Shown here: piece by piece, positions 18,995 to 28,768 of the stretch
Layout: each line of letters begins with the position of its first letter
Numbering within the stretch: the first letter of the stretch is position 1
Source of the DNA: Xestospongia muta
Taxonomy: Eukaryota > Porifera > Demospongiae > Haplosclerida > Petrosiidae
NCBI GenBank assembly: GCA_963693285.1
Contig: OY848929.1
Coordinates: 932,501 to 996,500 of the forward strand
Length of the DNA stretch: 64,000 nt
Direction: 5' to 3'
The notes under the pieces: model-generated
The model's input: the letters and a program-made list of their open reading frames with translations, nothing else
Told to the model about the DNA's origin: nothing
Database searches by the model: none
Translations under genes and position numbers: made by a program

Positions 18995-21734
18995 ATATTC
19001 ATATAGGTGATTACAAATGTCGATATACAAAGTATAGAACCAGTTGATCATAATATGAGGGACTCTCTATCTAAATCAGTTCAGATGGCTATTGAAATTG
19101 CCACCAAGTAAGTAGAATATAGTTGACTATAATATCAATAGTAATAATATAACATTACAATGTGACATTTATGTATACTCTAGATTTGCTTCATTTAAGG
19201 AGTGTACTATAATATTTAGATCATATTAATACTTGTGTTTTCAGCACATTTAAAATTGTGATACTGTTACAACAGTCCACTGTGGCTCTATAGAATACAT
19301 ACAACAGTAGTGCATGTGGTTTATCCTCCACTTTGATCCTCCACTGATGCAGTAAGGAAGGATTTTAAGTTAAATATGAATACATACAATTTGACTGCTA
19401 GTACTGCATGTTGTTTCTGTTCCTTTGTGACACTAAGGAACCATATTTTAGGTTCAATATATACATCACTTGTATATACTCTAGGTTTGCTTCATTGATT
19501 ATATTATTTGGGCCATGCTCTCCATTAGCTAGTAGTTATGATAAACATCTACTTGTCTCATACTGCTCTAATTGAGAGCAATCAGAATATTGTTACTGTC
19601 TGTGGCTAGAGAAATAGTATGTGTTAAAAGTGTTAATTACATACCAGGACTAATATAAGTAGAGTGTGACGTGACTTTACAACTCTTATTGATCTAATAA
19701 TTATTACTTGAATTATGTAATAATATATTTTATTAGATCTATTGAACGTTCTGCTCAACATGAAGCTTTGAGAACTGAACAAAAAGCTAAGGGTGAACTT
19801 GAGAGACAGAAATTACAAAATGAAAAGGTCAGTTTATAATACAATATACGCTTAGTAGCACATATATAATATATAATATATATTGTTGATGTATATTATC
19901 ATTGGTGGAATGATATTGTTTGTTGATCTGTAGTTATAAATTCAAAAGACATCATTTTACTATATACTTACTATAATTAGTCAGTATTACCATATCAATC
20001 TACATCTTGTTGTCATGGTAAATTATTGGAACATAAAGTTTACATTCTAATATTTCACTCTGACAAGATGAGGATTGATATGGTAATACTGACTAATTGT
20101 ATTAAGTATATAGTAAAATGACGTCTTTTAAATTTATAACTACAGATTAACAAATAATTTTATTTTATCATTGATAATATATATTGTAAACTATAAATCA
20201 CTTTCAATGTTGTAACAACAGTTCATTTTAAATATCAATATCATTATTATATTGTAGGAAGCAGAACAAGCTAGAAAATTGTTACTAGAACTACAAGCTG
20301 TTGCATCTGCTGTAGAATCCACAGGTCAAGCTAAAGCTGAAGCACAGGTATGTGGTTATAATAATGTTATTACTGTTGAATAATGATATCTTATTGTCAT
20401 ATAACACAACTGGTGTGTTGTTACATGTCTTACTCTTGTTTTAAACAAATGTTGTCTTGTTCTTTTCATGTAGGCACAAGCTGAGAGGTTGATTATTGAA
20501 GGTCAAAGTGCTATTGAGTGTAAGTTAATTAGTACATTTTATTTCTATATTGTGTTACTATAACTTGAGACCGTTAGTTTTTTTTATCGTTGTCGATAGT
20601 TAGTTATAGTATAATGTATTTGTAATACATATAATACAATAGTTGTGTTTAGACTAGTGAGAACATTTGTCACACTCTAATATCATAGCTCTGTTTAGAT
20701 TTGTCACACTCTAATGTTGTATCCTTGACATTAAACTAATTACTTATGGTCAGATTATCACCTGTCTGTAGTGGACACTATAGTTAGCTGTCCCAATTAG
20801 CCAAATTGTTGACATGTCAATAATAGAACCATAATGACTTGATTTTAATTTTAAGTTAATTTTTAAAATTTTATCCAGTGGCTAAGTTAAAAGCTGAAGC
20901 TACAAGAATTGAAATGGAAGCTGAACTAGAATGTCAGACAAAAGTAAGTTACGTTGTGTTACTACTGACAGGATTTTGGTAGATGCAGAGGTAGTTAAAT
21001 AAACAGTAGACTGGATAAAAAGTTGATTGAATTGACTTGTAATGTTGATGTTGGCTTGTAAGAGAGTGTTGTGATAATAGGTTACTTCAAACACAACAAT
21101 TCTCATGGTTTCACATCTCTTGTTACAGATGCAAGAAGCTGAGGTACAATTTTTAAGGGAACAAAATGAATTAGAAATCAACAAAGCTAAAGAACTTAGC
21201 AATATTGAGGTAACATATAATAATAAAATACATGTACTCATTATTATTACATGTAGCAATATTGAGGTAACATATAATAATAAAATACATGTACTCATTA
21301 TTATTACATGTAGGTATCCAAGTCTAGTATAATGGTCCACTCTATGGGACAGGAGGTTATATCTCGTATTGCAAGATCAGGATCTGAATCAAAGGTAATG
21401 TAATTTATTATTGTTATAGTAATGGGTTACTGTTATTGATAGTTACCTGTCTGATCAGATATATTATATTATGAATATTACATAGCAGTCATAGTAATAG
21501 TATGTATAGTCATAATTCATAAAATGTTCGACCACTAAAGCCAGCTGAAAATTTATTATTACCTTATATAGCAAATATGTTTGTACCTTCAACATTCTCT
21601 CTCTCTCTCTCTCTCTCTCTCAGGCTCATCTTCTTCAAAGTCTTGGTATACAATCTGTTCTACTTACAGATGGGAAGACCCCTATTAATTTATGTGGGAA
21701 CCCAGCTGTGGGTTATATCACACAACCTAATTGA
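7668..21734 (+). CDS. MVP: Major vault protein (complete)
   Basis: Main structural protein of the cytoplasmic vault particle. Exons: 7668-7724, 8260-8399, 8596-8662, 9284-9341, 9373-9551, 9815-9906, 9956-10025, 10363-10524, 12086-12227, 12654-12755, 13086-13179, 13921-13981, 14408-14502, 14994-15078, 15697-15753, 16131-16227, 16278-16357, 18335-18394, 18447-18525, 18687-18829, 19007-19107, 19737-19827, 20258-20347, 20474-20519, 20879-20943, 21129-21209, 21314-21394, 21624-21734. All phases agree, giving 861 aa (human about 893). The N-terminal half is the MVP repeats (for example [36 protein letters not shown]). The shoulder domain is about 520-645 ([36 protein letters not shown]). The Glu/Lys/Ala-rich cap helix is about 665-800, and the end carries [21 protein letters not shown]. 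No breaks. It is the only complete copy of an array; a small gene lies antisense in intron 17. Confidence 0.96.
8700..8860. repeat. TGTACATGTA-rich repeat in MVP intron 3
   Basis: Several overlapping copies of the palindrome-like word TGTACATGTAGATG/TTTGTACATGTA. Purely intronic. Confidence 0.65.
9148..9268. repeat. TTCATCTATTCATCCATTTG minisatellite in MVP intron 3
   Basis: About six imperfect units of roughly 20 bp made of TCATCTATTCATCCATTTGT, just upstream of the acceptor of the exon at 9284. The overlapping open frames are repeat products. Confidence 0.75.
10525..12085. other. MVP intron 8 (1.56 kb), no recognised content
   Basis: AT-rich intron. I see no ORF, inverted repeat or known element. 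The decayed MVP copies downstream usually begin just at its 3' end (exon 9), so a duplication breakpoint may lie in or near this intron. Confidence 0.4.
12751..12840. repeat. TGATGGTAAGTACACA repeat at MVP exon 10 donor
   Basis: Three near copies of TGATGGTRARTRCAYAYTG, the first of which is the exon 10 end plus its splice donor. Repeats therefore supply additional GT donor-like sites right after the real one. The same word expands to a clean array in copy D (39950-40078). Confidence 0.65.
13621..13806. repeat. 24-bp minisatellite in MVP intron 11
   Basis: About eight units of TACACAGTAATATACTGAGATACC. Related, more degenerate copies occur at 13430-13475 and in the paralogous introns at 30340-30425 and 40494-40830. 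Confidence 0.9.
14587..14757. mobile_element. G-run element with terminal inverted repeats in MVP intron 13
   Basis: A 170-bp stretch unlike its AT-rich surroundings, with three runs of 6-10 G. Its ends are inverted copies of ATGTTTTTTTAGGA (left) and TCCTAAAAAACCAT (right). It fits a small non-autonomous DNA element or a repeat tail. No target duplication was established. Confidence 0.4.
15336..15478. repeat. 37-bp tandem repeat, four units, in MVP intron 14
   Basis: Four nearly identical units starting AATATGACTTGGAATACTTG and ending TTGGTGTCTTAAT; the last is shortened. Intronic, no coding content. Confidence 0.9.
16634..17044 (-). CDS. Nested antisense two-membrane-segment protein, member A
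   Basis: Intronless 136-aa ORF on the strand opposite to MVP, inside MVP intron 17. I do not recognise the family. Layout: start MEERIAVLL, hydrophobic segment about 6-28, short basic stretch, [13 protein letters not shown] near 41-53, [10 protein letters not shown] near 59-68, second hydrophobic segment about 82-103 ([18 protein letters not shown]), then [20 protein letters not shown] and a final KDYPPPAD. Five paralogous ORFs lie in the matching introns of the decayed MVP copies (B-F). Cellular location is inferred to be a membrane; whether segment 1 is a signal anchor is unknown. The Met chosen gives the same start as B, C, E and F. Family conservation makes chance ORFs unlikely. Confidence 0.85.
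   Translation of the reverse strand: MEERIAVLLATIISAIILVYLALLAMRQPPAIRVPLMSVPVEESLDQIGNYPSELVVNGHRRPNVQAAPCQNSYLRDTILPLLLLSILLLYVALYLLVCNNGHMGEDDPVQEPIQCTNTGNAVSIIRGKDYPPPAD
17336..17341. promoter_or_regulatory. CACGTG upstream of nested gene A
   Basis: CACGTG about 292 bp upstream of the nested gene start, within ACCCACGTGTTTCCAATGTT, a context shared almost exactly with B and C. A TATATAAAA-like word on the - strand lies at about 17278-17286, between the E-box and the start. Promoter role is inferred from conservation among the paralogs. Confidence 0.4.
17356..18271. mobile_element. About 0.92-kb segment present only in copy A intron 17
   Basis: Copies B and C run directly from TTTCCAATGTTTA to ATCCATTGTTGGTAA / ATCATTGTTGGTAA, while copy A carries about 920 bp between the corresponding positions. 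The segment has a tandem duplication (about 17370-17455; unit TTTGAGATGCCCTGTA ... AAAAGAGTGCTA) and decayed - strand coding-like sequence (17725-18041). It is either an insertion in A or a loss in the ancestor of B and C. Clear terminal repeats were not found. Confidence 0.5.
17725..18041 (-). pseudogene. Broken small ORF in the A-specific segment
   Basis: On the - strand, an ATG at 18041 opens a frame starting [19 protein letters not shown] that stops after about 34 residues at DEK. About 30 bp on, a second open stretch reads [20 protein letters not shown] then DDEEDFEP and ends at 17725. The two parts look like one frame-shifted or intron-interrupted gene. Product not recognised; it could be transposon-derived, given that the segment is absent from the paralogs. 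Confidence 0.4.
18295..18302 (-). promoter_or_regulatory. ETS-type site CCGGAAGT in MVP intron 17
   Basis: ACTTCCGG on the + strand (CCGGAAGT on the -), about 35 bp before the exon 18 acceptor. It is kept at the same place in copies B (28096-28103) and C (34825-34832). ETS/GABP sites are frequent in TATA-poor animal promoters. It may belong to the nested gene's promoter or be conserved only by recent duplication. Confidence 0.3.
18951..18994. repeat. (CT)n tract before MVP exon 21
   Basis: CT run with one interruption ending about 12 bp before the AG of the exon at 19007; it acts in place of an ordinary polypyrimidine tract. The same intron has a much longer CT run in copy C and a CTCATR hexamer array in copy B. 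Confidence 0.85.
19919..20156. repeat. Large inverted repeat in MVP intron 22
   Basis: Left arm (about 19919-20019) contains CTGTAGTTATAAATTCAAAA and AGTCAGTATTACCATATCAAT. Right arm (about 20065-20156) holds their reverse complements ATTGATATGGTAATACTGACT and TTTAAATTTATAACTACAG. Arms are roughly 90-100 bp with a short loop. The matching introns in copies C (36255-36340) and E (54895-54985) have only the left-arm type sequence, so the second arm looks like a new inverted duplication in copy A. Confidence 0.8.
21210..21313. repeat. 57-bp repeat carrying splice sites, MVP intron 26 (about two units)
   Basis: The intron consists of one full 57-bp unit and one 47-bp partial. Each unit holds a donor (GAG|GTAACA), an acceptor (ACATGTAG|) and the last 10 bases of exon 26 (CAATATTGAG). 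The exon end itself has been swept into the repeat. The paralogous introns hold four units (22861-23080) and three (37311-37471). Confidence 0.9.
21598..21622. repeat. (CT)n tract adjoining the MVP exon 28 acceptor
   Basis: CT run leading directly into the CAG of the last exon at 21624. Present in all copies of this exon (23289-23365, 37753-37785, 62084-62140) with very different lengths. Confidence 0.9.
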
Positions 21735-21993
21735 TATTATATGAATTGAAATATTGTTCCCTTTATTAGTTGACTGACATATTATTAGATTGGACATTAT
21801 TTGTTGATTTTTAGTGATATCTTTATATATCAGTCTCCCCTTTAAATTGTGTGTTTGTTTAGAGTTTTATAATGCTAAATATAGTTTATAGAGAAAACAA
21901 AGTCAAGAAAACCAGCTTAATAAATAAATAGTTTCATTTACACAAAATCATTGCCAAAAACTTGTTCTTGTGTTGTTAATGTTCATTTTCTAG

Positions 21994-22158
21994 TGACAAG
22001 TATCCAGACAATGGTAAGTAACATTATCTTTATTCAAACTTAATATTAATCCTCTATATCCTCCCTCCTTCTTCCTCAGGGTATATACATATATCTGATC
22101 ACATTGTAACTGTTCATATATCTGAGTACATGGGAGAGTAGAAACACCAGGATATATG
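21994..22158 (+). pseudogene. GRK exon 8-9 fragment (first copy)
   Basis: After TTCTAG comes GTGACAAGTATCCAGACAATG|GTAAGT, a shortened form of the GRK catalytic-loop exon (D-M-K-P-D-N has become D-K-Y-P-D-N). About 66 bp on, after CCTCAG, a decayed copy of GRK exon 9 follows: HIRISD-like start and the RVGTPGYMG end, with internal loss. No open kinase frame. Equivalent fragments follow the other MVP 3' ends. Confidence 0.75.
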
Positions 22159-22860
22159 GGGTAAGTTATAGTATACAATCATGTAACTTACATGACTGTA
22201 TTATTGTCTGTTATATCTACTATATTAATAGAGTATCATTGTTGTAGTAATGTACTTATATACATATATATCGCTGTCACTATCCATAACACATACTTTC
22301 TTGTTTTTGTTTTTCACAAGGAAGGAGGTGGAGTTAGAGATTTGAGTATTTGAAAGATTGCTTGTTTTGATAGTGCTGAGGATCTCTCTGTTTCAAAGGA
22401 AATGTAAGTTATAGCACACAGTCATATCTTTTGTGTTCTAACAGATGTGTAATATCAGTTTACATAGCAAAGAAAACTGCTTGAGTAATATTTGGACCAA
22501 GCTGAGTGATGTCTCCCTTCTTGTAATGCATGTCTGACGTAAATAAGACTTAACAGATGTCTAATGTCATTTTACATTGCAAACTATCTAGTCTGCTATT
22601 GTCCAAGAGATGTGGACAAACAGTATAACAGTAAGTTTTCTTTTGTCATTATAGACTAAGACAAAACTCGTGTGGGAACTGTGCTGTTCAAGTAAGTGAT
22701 TAACATTCACATTATTGTAATAATAGACTATATACTTTATGTAACAACAATTCTCATGGTTTCACATTTCTTGTTATAGATGCAAGAAGCTGAGGTACAA
22801 TTTTTAAGGGAACAAAATGAATTAGAAATCAACAAAGCTAAAGAACTTAGCAATATTGAG

Positions 22861-23080
22861 GTAACATATAATAATAAAATACATGTACTCATTATTATTA
22901 CATGTAGCAATATTGAGGTAACATATAATAATAAAATACATGTACTCATTATTATTACATGTAGCAATATTGAGGTAACATATATAATAATAAAATACAT
23001 GTACTCATTATTATTACATGTAGCAATATTGAGGTAACATATAATAATAAAATACATGTACTCATTATTATTACATGTAG
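22861..23080. repeat. 57-bp splice-site repeat, about four units
   Basis: Same unit as at 21210-21313 in the intron between exon 26- and 27-like sequences; one unit has a small insertion (ATATATAATAATAA). The unit length is a multiple of three and open in the exon 26 frame, so the sequence reads as a repetitive peptide. Confidence 0.9.
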
Positions 23081-23284
23081 GTATCCAAGTCTAGTATAAT
23101 GGTCCACTCTATGGGACAGGAGGTTATATCTCGTATTGCAAGATCAGGATCTGAATCAAAGGTAATGTAATTAGTTAGAAATGATGTGATAGTAATGTAT
23201 TGTTATGGTAATGGTTACTGTCATTGTGACCACCAAAGCCAGCTGAAAATTTATCATCACCTTGTGTATTAATATTTGTACCTT

Positions 23285-23288
<4 letters not shown>

Positions 23289-23365
<77 letters not shown>
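23289..23365. repeat. (CT)n tract, 76 bp
   Basis: Pure CT run directly before the exon 28-like remnant. Long Arg-Glu or Leu-Ser open frames across it are artefacts. Confidence 0.95.
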
Positions 23366-23367
<2 letters not shown>

Positions 23368-23400
23368 CCCATCTTCAAATCTTGGTATACAATTTGGTAG

Positions 23401-25534
23401 TTATACTATTAACTAATGACCTTTTTCTGAAAAACCAGTACAGCCTTTAGATCACTCTTACTGAACCTCTCCAAGTTAGGAGAGATGCAGCAGACTTGAC
23501 CACAATTGTCAGAGACATCTTAATGTGTCTATCTAGCTGACCTACTTTTTCTCCACAAGAGCCAGAACTCCCTCAAGAAGCCCATGTGATCCTAATTATG
23601 ACATGGACATGTTTCCATATGGTTCAGAAGCCTTAGCATATCCAACATTCCTACATGTCTTGGTATTTCTGTATAAATATTGCAGTAAACATTATAACCA
23701 TATGCATGAGTTAAGCTATACCTCATCTCCTCCTACACTTAGTGAAGCTACTATTAACCAGGTGCATTGAGTATGACCAGAATGTACTAATTGGTCCCTC
23801 CTGGTATAAGATTGAAGTCATATATGAACAAACTGGTTTGCAAGCTCCAGGAGAATTTTCAAAGCTTGCTCCACTCTCAGAAGCCTCTATATGCAGACAG
23901 AATGTAAGTTTGTTTAATGACAAAACCAAGACACTTCATTGGTACCACTTAATGTACTTAATCTTTTCATTGTTTGCCACATTTAGACCATTGTTTTTAA
24001 AGCTTGCAGACCATCTGTACTAGATCTCCCAGCAAAATATTACTTGACACCTAGCCATGACAGTAGAGGCCCTATATGTTTCAAGTAAGACAGTTACTCC
24101 TTACTTGTCTGAGGGTTGGTTGTTTGAATACATACAGTAGCTAGTGTGATGTCTCAGGAGGGGGTTAATTTTACTAGCATCTGTCATGCAATTGGTTCAG
24201 TTTTAAGGCTTTTATGAGGCAGCTGTATGCAGTGCTAAATTGATGCTTTGTTAGCTATACAAATTCAATTAATAGCCATTGGATCCTTAATATCTAAAGC
24301 AGGATACATAGTTGTGTTCCATATCCTGCTCAGAGGTCAAGGGAAATATATCCAGTTATCTATGTAGCTATTATAACAAATACTTTTCTGGCTAAATATA
24401 AAGTATTTATTATTATATACTTAGTTTCTATAATATAGCATTTTCTCATTGACATACTATTTAATATGACAGTGTAGTGGGATAATACATTGCTATGTAG
24501 TTACTGAAAATATTATTGATTGGCCATTGGCTACTGCGAAGGAATGTTATATAGTTTGTGACTTGATATTGTTATGAGACACAGCAATACAAACTGAAGT
24601 GTTTTCTAAGTCATCTCTCTCAGGTCCATCTCTCCCTCTCTCGTTGTTCAACCAGCAAAACGTCTATTTTATAACTTCAAATGCATGAGAACAGAGAAAT
24701 ACTGTGCTATGATCTGTAATAGAACCATAGTATAAAATGATTATATTATTATAGGTTTGATCAGATCCTTACTTCTTAATAGTTGAGTTCATTTAAGTCA
24801 TATGTTTTTACATAACATATCACAATCGACTCCAAATTCAATCCATCTTTGGACTTGGCAACTTTGAGTATTTATCTAAATCCATTTACCAATATATATG
24901 AACCAATCTGTGAATACATCTCCTAGTTACTTGGCAATGCCCATTACTGTCAGTATATGATATTCGCAAAGGACTAAACAATTTCTTCTGTCTACTTTAA
25001 CTCTATGAACTAATGTTATGCAATAACTTTGGTCACAGTTGTTGTGTTTACATAGTATCATGAAATGGAATGAATTACACAGGATATCTAATTAACAATT
25101 CTTAACTCTAAATACACTTGTTGTTGAGATAAATTCTCAGCATTCACTACATTACCTTACCTAGCCCATTCTATTGTTAATATTAGCAAATAGCATTTTA
25201 TTCAATGTTAATTGAATACAGTTGTACAATATTTGCTGAGTATACTGTATGGCTTCACATATATGGATATATATATATATATATATACTGTATGGTGTCC
25301 ACACCAATTCACAATCTATGATTGACTAATTTGGGTGACTGACTCTTATTTAGACAAATGTAATTACTCATAAACATATTACTGTTTGTGTGTTAGGTTA
25401 CTATAAGCATTCATGACCACATTTGACCAACACTTGCTAACTATTCATGTATATGTATATGAACTAACACACAATAAATTTGGTGTATTGTTATTGTACT
25501 ATTGGTCACTACTTGTTGTTCTTGTTTTTCACAG
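23401..25534. other. Segment between first remnant and copy B
   Basis: No recognised gene. 23460-24020 is less AT-rich and partly open on the + strand. The best stretch (about 23742-23893) reads IEYDQNVLIGPSWYKIEVIY then EQTGLQAPGEFSKLAPLSEA and ends in a GTAAG donor-like site. Frames upstream contain stops, so it looks like an old coding remnant of unknown origin. From 24100 on the sequence is AT-rich with a TA run at 25266-25287 and nothing else visible. Confidence 0.35.
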
Positions 25535-26139
25535 AGAAGGTGGTGGTGTTGGAGATGAGAGTATTAGAAAGATTGCCTATTTTGACAGTGCTAAAGATCT
25601 CTCCATTTCAAAGGAAATGTAAGTTATAGCATACATTCTCCATGACTCCGCTTGCATTGCTAACATTATTAAGTTCCATTAAACAACTATAATTGTCTTA
25701 AATGTAAACATGTAGTACATAGCATATGTCCCTTTGGTGTAGGAGAGTATGCATTCTACAGATGTAGTTTGCTCTGCAATAAGATCTAGCTAAACCCATC
25801 TGTATTTATGTTTACATAACTAATTTGATTATAGCCATTAATTACATAGGAATTTATGACTGTCTGGACTCACCGTTATGTGTGTTATACAAACAAACTG
25901 ATATCTCCCCACCCTTCTGCATGTGTTTTTCTTAGAACAAGATGCTAAGGGACCTCGATGAAACCATCATATGTAATATATCATTTTCTTTCTACATTGT
26001 AGACTTGAGACAAAACTCGTGTGGTGATCTATCATTGTCCTAGCAACTGAGCTGTTCAAGTAAGTGATTAACACAATGTTATGCTCCATATTTACATATA
26101 AGCTTCCATTAATTACCTGCTATTGAGGTAATGTTTATG

Positions 26140-26494
26140 CAGGAAGTAGGAACCAGGGGGGCAAAGGGGGCCTAGGCCCCCCTGTAATTTGTATATAAAA
26201 CATGTACCATGTTGATTAAACTACTTTGGACAATTTTAACTGTATGTTTGTTTTAATTATTGTATTAAAAAACATTTCCATGTTGCTTGTCAGAGAAATA
26301 CATCGCTCTTAAAAATACTAAAAACCACTATTTGCTCTAACATAAATACATTGCACTTAAAAATACTTAAAACCATGGAGTTACTTAATTCATTACTTTT
26401 TTAATTATCGATGAAAAATTGGAAATTTATGCCTAGTTGCACTATACATGTAAGGTTGTGCCCAGCCTATGAATTTCATCTTCCTACTCGCCTG
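26140..26494. mobile_element. 355-bp inserted element in copy B intron 15
   Basis: Copy C reads ATGTTTATGATATT through this site, while copy B is interrupted after ATGTTTATG and resumes with TTATGATATC. This marks an insertion flanked by 5-bp direct repeats TTATG (26135-26139 and 26495-26499). The ends are inverted: CAGGAAGTAGGA (left) against TCCTACTCGCCTG (right). Near the left end is a GGGGGCCTAGGCCCCC palindrome. No coding capacity, so a non-autonomous DNA transposon; superfamily not assigned. Confidence 0.7.
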
Positions 26495-27329
26495 TTATGA
26501 TATCAACTGTCATTACTTACTGACTAAGGAGTTTCCTATAGCAGTTTGTATACCAATATTGCTTGTCTAGTAGGGTTGAGAATTGATCTTACATTCTAAA
26601 GACTTACACTAGGGAGGAAGGGTTTGATCATAACTTTTTTGGCTTTCTGTGTAGCTACAAAAAATGCTTAATGTTAAGTCAGACAGACAATAACAAGTAA
26701 CAAGGACAAATAGTTTATTGACATGAAATAACAAAATGAAGGGACAAAACTAACTTGATTTAGTGATCTATTACAGTGTCATTTGCTAGTTATTATGCTA
26801 TCAATAATATTCTTTTATAATATATTAGGTATATAATTATATTGAGAAAACTGCTAGAGTGGTATTTGGACCAGATCTGGTTGTATTAGAACCTCATGAG
26901 AACTTCAATGTCCTCAGTCTCAGTGGTAAGTTAGTAGTTTATGATGGATCATCTCTTTCATGTTTACTGCTGTAGCTGGGAAACCCAAAAAAGAGAATGC
27001 CTTGAAGACTTTCTGCCTGTTCTTAGGACCAGACTTTATAACTGAGTACATTACGGTAAGTATTCATGATATCAAGAAATAATAATTGTTATTACATAGC
27101 ATACAGGACCAATTAATTAATAAGATTACATGTAGTGTTGGAAAACATTAGGCTATAATTAATAGAATTGGGAGACACATGCTCAATACACTCACAGACC
27201 ACAATACAAAAACACTTGAGATCAGAAATCAAGTAGAAAATTGGAAACAAACTTGTAATCATAGCAACAGACATTTAATATTATCATTCAAAGTTATACA
27301 GTTATCAACTATGCTACTACCTTGTATTG

Positions 27330-27740
27330 TCAGTCAGCTGGTGGAGGGTAGTCCTTCCCTCTTATGATGGCCACTGCATTACCTGTGTTTGTACATTGGA
27401 TAGGTTCCTGAACAGGTATGTCCTCTGGCATGTGACCATTGCAAACCAGGAGGTATAAGGCAACATACAATAAGAGTATAGAAAGGAGAAGAAGTGAATG
27501 TATAGCGTCACGAAGATAATCGTTTTGACATGGTGTAGCCGGCACGTTGGGTCGTCGGCGTCCAGGAACTCGGCGTCCAGGAACAATTAACTCAGAAGCA
27601 CAGCTACCAAATTGATCCAAAGACTCCTCGACAGGAACGCTCATGAGCGGAACTCGAACTGCTGGAGGTTGCCTCATTGCTAGTAGAGCTAAATAGACCA
27701 ATATGATAGCGGCAAATAAAACAGCAATTATATCTTCCAT
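27330..27740 (-). CDS. Nested antisense two-membrane-segment protein, member B
   Basis: Intronless 136-aa ORF in the intron 17 equivalent of copy B. Starts [20 protein letters not shown] (first hydrophobic segment), then [19 protein letters not shown] with an extra repeat of VPGRR relative to A, second segment [31 protein letters not shown], and ends GKDYPPPAD. Closest to A and C. The host MVP copy is broken on both sides, so the ORF's integrity cannot be explained by selection on MVP. Function unknown. Confidence 0.85.
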   Translation of the reverse strand: MEDIIAVLFAAIILVYLALLAMRQPPAVRVPLMSVPVEESLDQFGSCASELIVPGRRVPGRRRPNVPATPCQNDYLRDAIHSLLLLSILLLYVALYLLVCNGHMPEDIPVQEPIQCTNTGNAVAIIRGKDYPPPAD

Positions 27741-28046
27741 GTTGCTGCACGAGTGGTTGCAGGATTAATGTCAACTCGTAGTTTCCCTAAATACTAGTGA
27801 TATCTGCAGATAAAAGTTTACGAACAAGAGTCTTCCTCTGTCGCAGCAATTTTCCTCGACTCGTCGTTCAACTTATCTTTATAAAAGTATTTGCAAAATA
27901 CAAATCACGGTTGCAACTTTGCATGAACAAGATCCCTCGAGGTTACTTTGTTCAGACTAGCACAGATTTATTCTAGTTTGTGTTTTATACTTGAGAAATG
28001 GACTCACTCCTCCTACCCTGGTGGGAAGTTTTATAATTCTTGTACC

Positions 28047-28052
28047 CACGTG
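28047..28052. promoter_or_regulatory. CACGTG upstream of nested gene B
   Basis: CACGTG about 307 bp upstream of the start, in the same ACCCACGTGTTTCCAATGTT context as in A and C, with a GTATAAAA word on the - strand at about 27982-27989 and the ETS-like site further upstream (28096-28103). Confidence 0.4.
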
Positions 28053-28768
28053 TTTCCAATGTTTACATAATCCATTGTTGGTAAAAACGATTTTCACTTC
28101 CGGTTAATTATGGTTTTGTTTAATTATTAATTTAGGTTGAAACTTCTGACCATGCTCGTCTAAAGATTGCTATTTCTATGAACAATGAATTTAGAGTAAG
28201 TTATAACCAAACCATCTCAATTTATTGTTTATTTGTTATGTTGTTAGGTTGAGAGAGGTGATCCTAATAGTGAGGCTATGTTGTTTAGTGTCCCTGACTT
28301 TATTGGATTTGCTTGTTGTGAAGTTGGTAAGTGCTAGAGTAGGGAAATGTTACATATATTGTATTTGTATGCTCATTAACAGTTGATTGAATTACAAAAT
28401 ATGGAGTATTCTATTCTATTTGTTATTTCAGTAATGTTATATTTAAACATGATATTTTATTTCTGTTTTTCTTCTATAGCTAGCAAAATTAGAGGCAAAG
28501 TTACCTCCATTCAATTTGAATAGTTTCATCAACATTCTGCTGATATTATTACAGCTGCTGTGTTTGGGAAGGGTGCTGATATAACAGTTCGCACTGAAGT
28601 TGTGTTCCCAGCAAATCTTGTAAGTTTTATTATTTATTATGATAAAATACAACATTACATACCAATAAATGTCAATTTGGGGGAAACTAACCATAACTAA
28701 TTATACTGTTTTTATATAACAAGGTCATGTTAACATAAGAAACATTCCATAGTGATCTCTCTCTCTCA

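Larger units (their letters stand above)
22321..23400 (+). pseudogene. First MVP remnant: exons 14, 15, 26, 27, 28
   Basis: Exon 14-like 22321-22403 (in-frame stops after GVRD), exon 15-like 22655-22691 (20-bp internal loss), then near-perfect exon 26 (22780-22860) and exon 27 (23081-23161). A broken exon 28 (23366-23400) ends after LGIQF. Exons 16-25 are missing, and with them intron 17 and any nested gene. Exon 26-27 identity to the complete gene is very high, so this join is recent or was homogenised by conversion. Confidence 0.85.

Noticed and set aside
20900..21340. 146-codon - strand frame
   Set aside because: Antisense of MVP exons 25-27 and the 57-bp repeat; the same shadow appears at 22737-23057 and 37094-37360.
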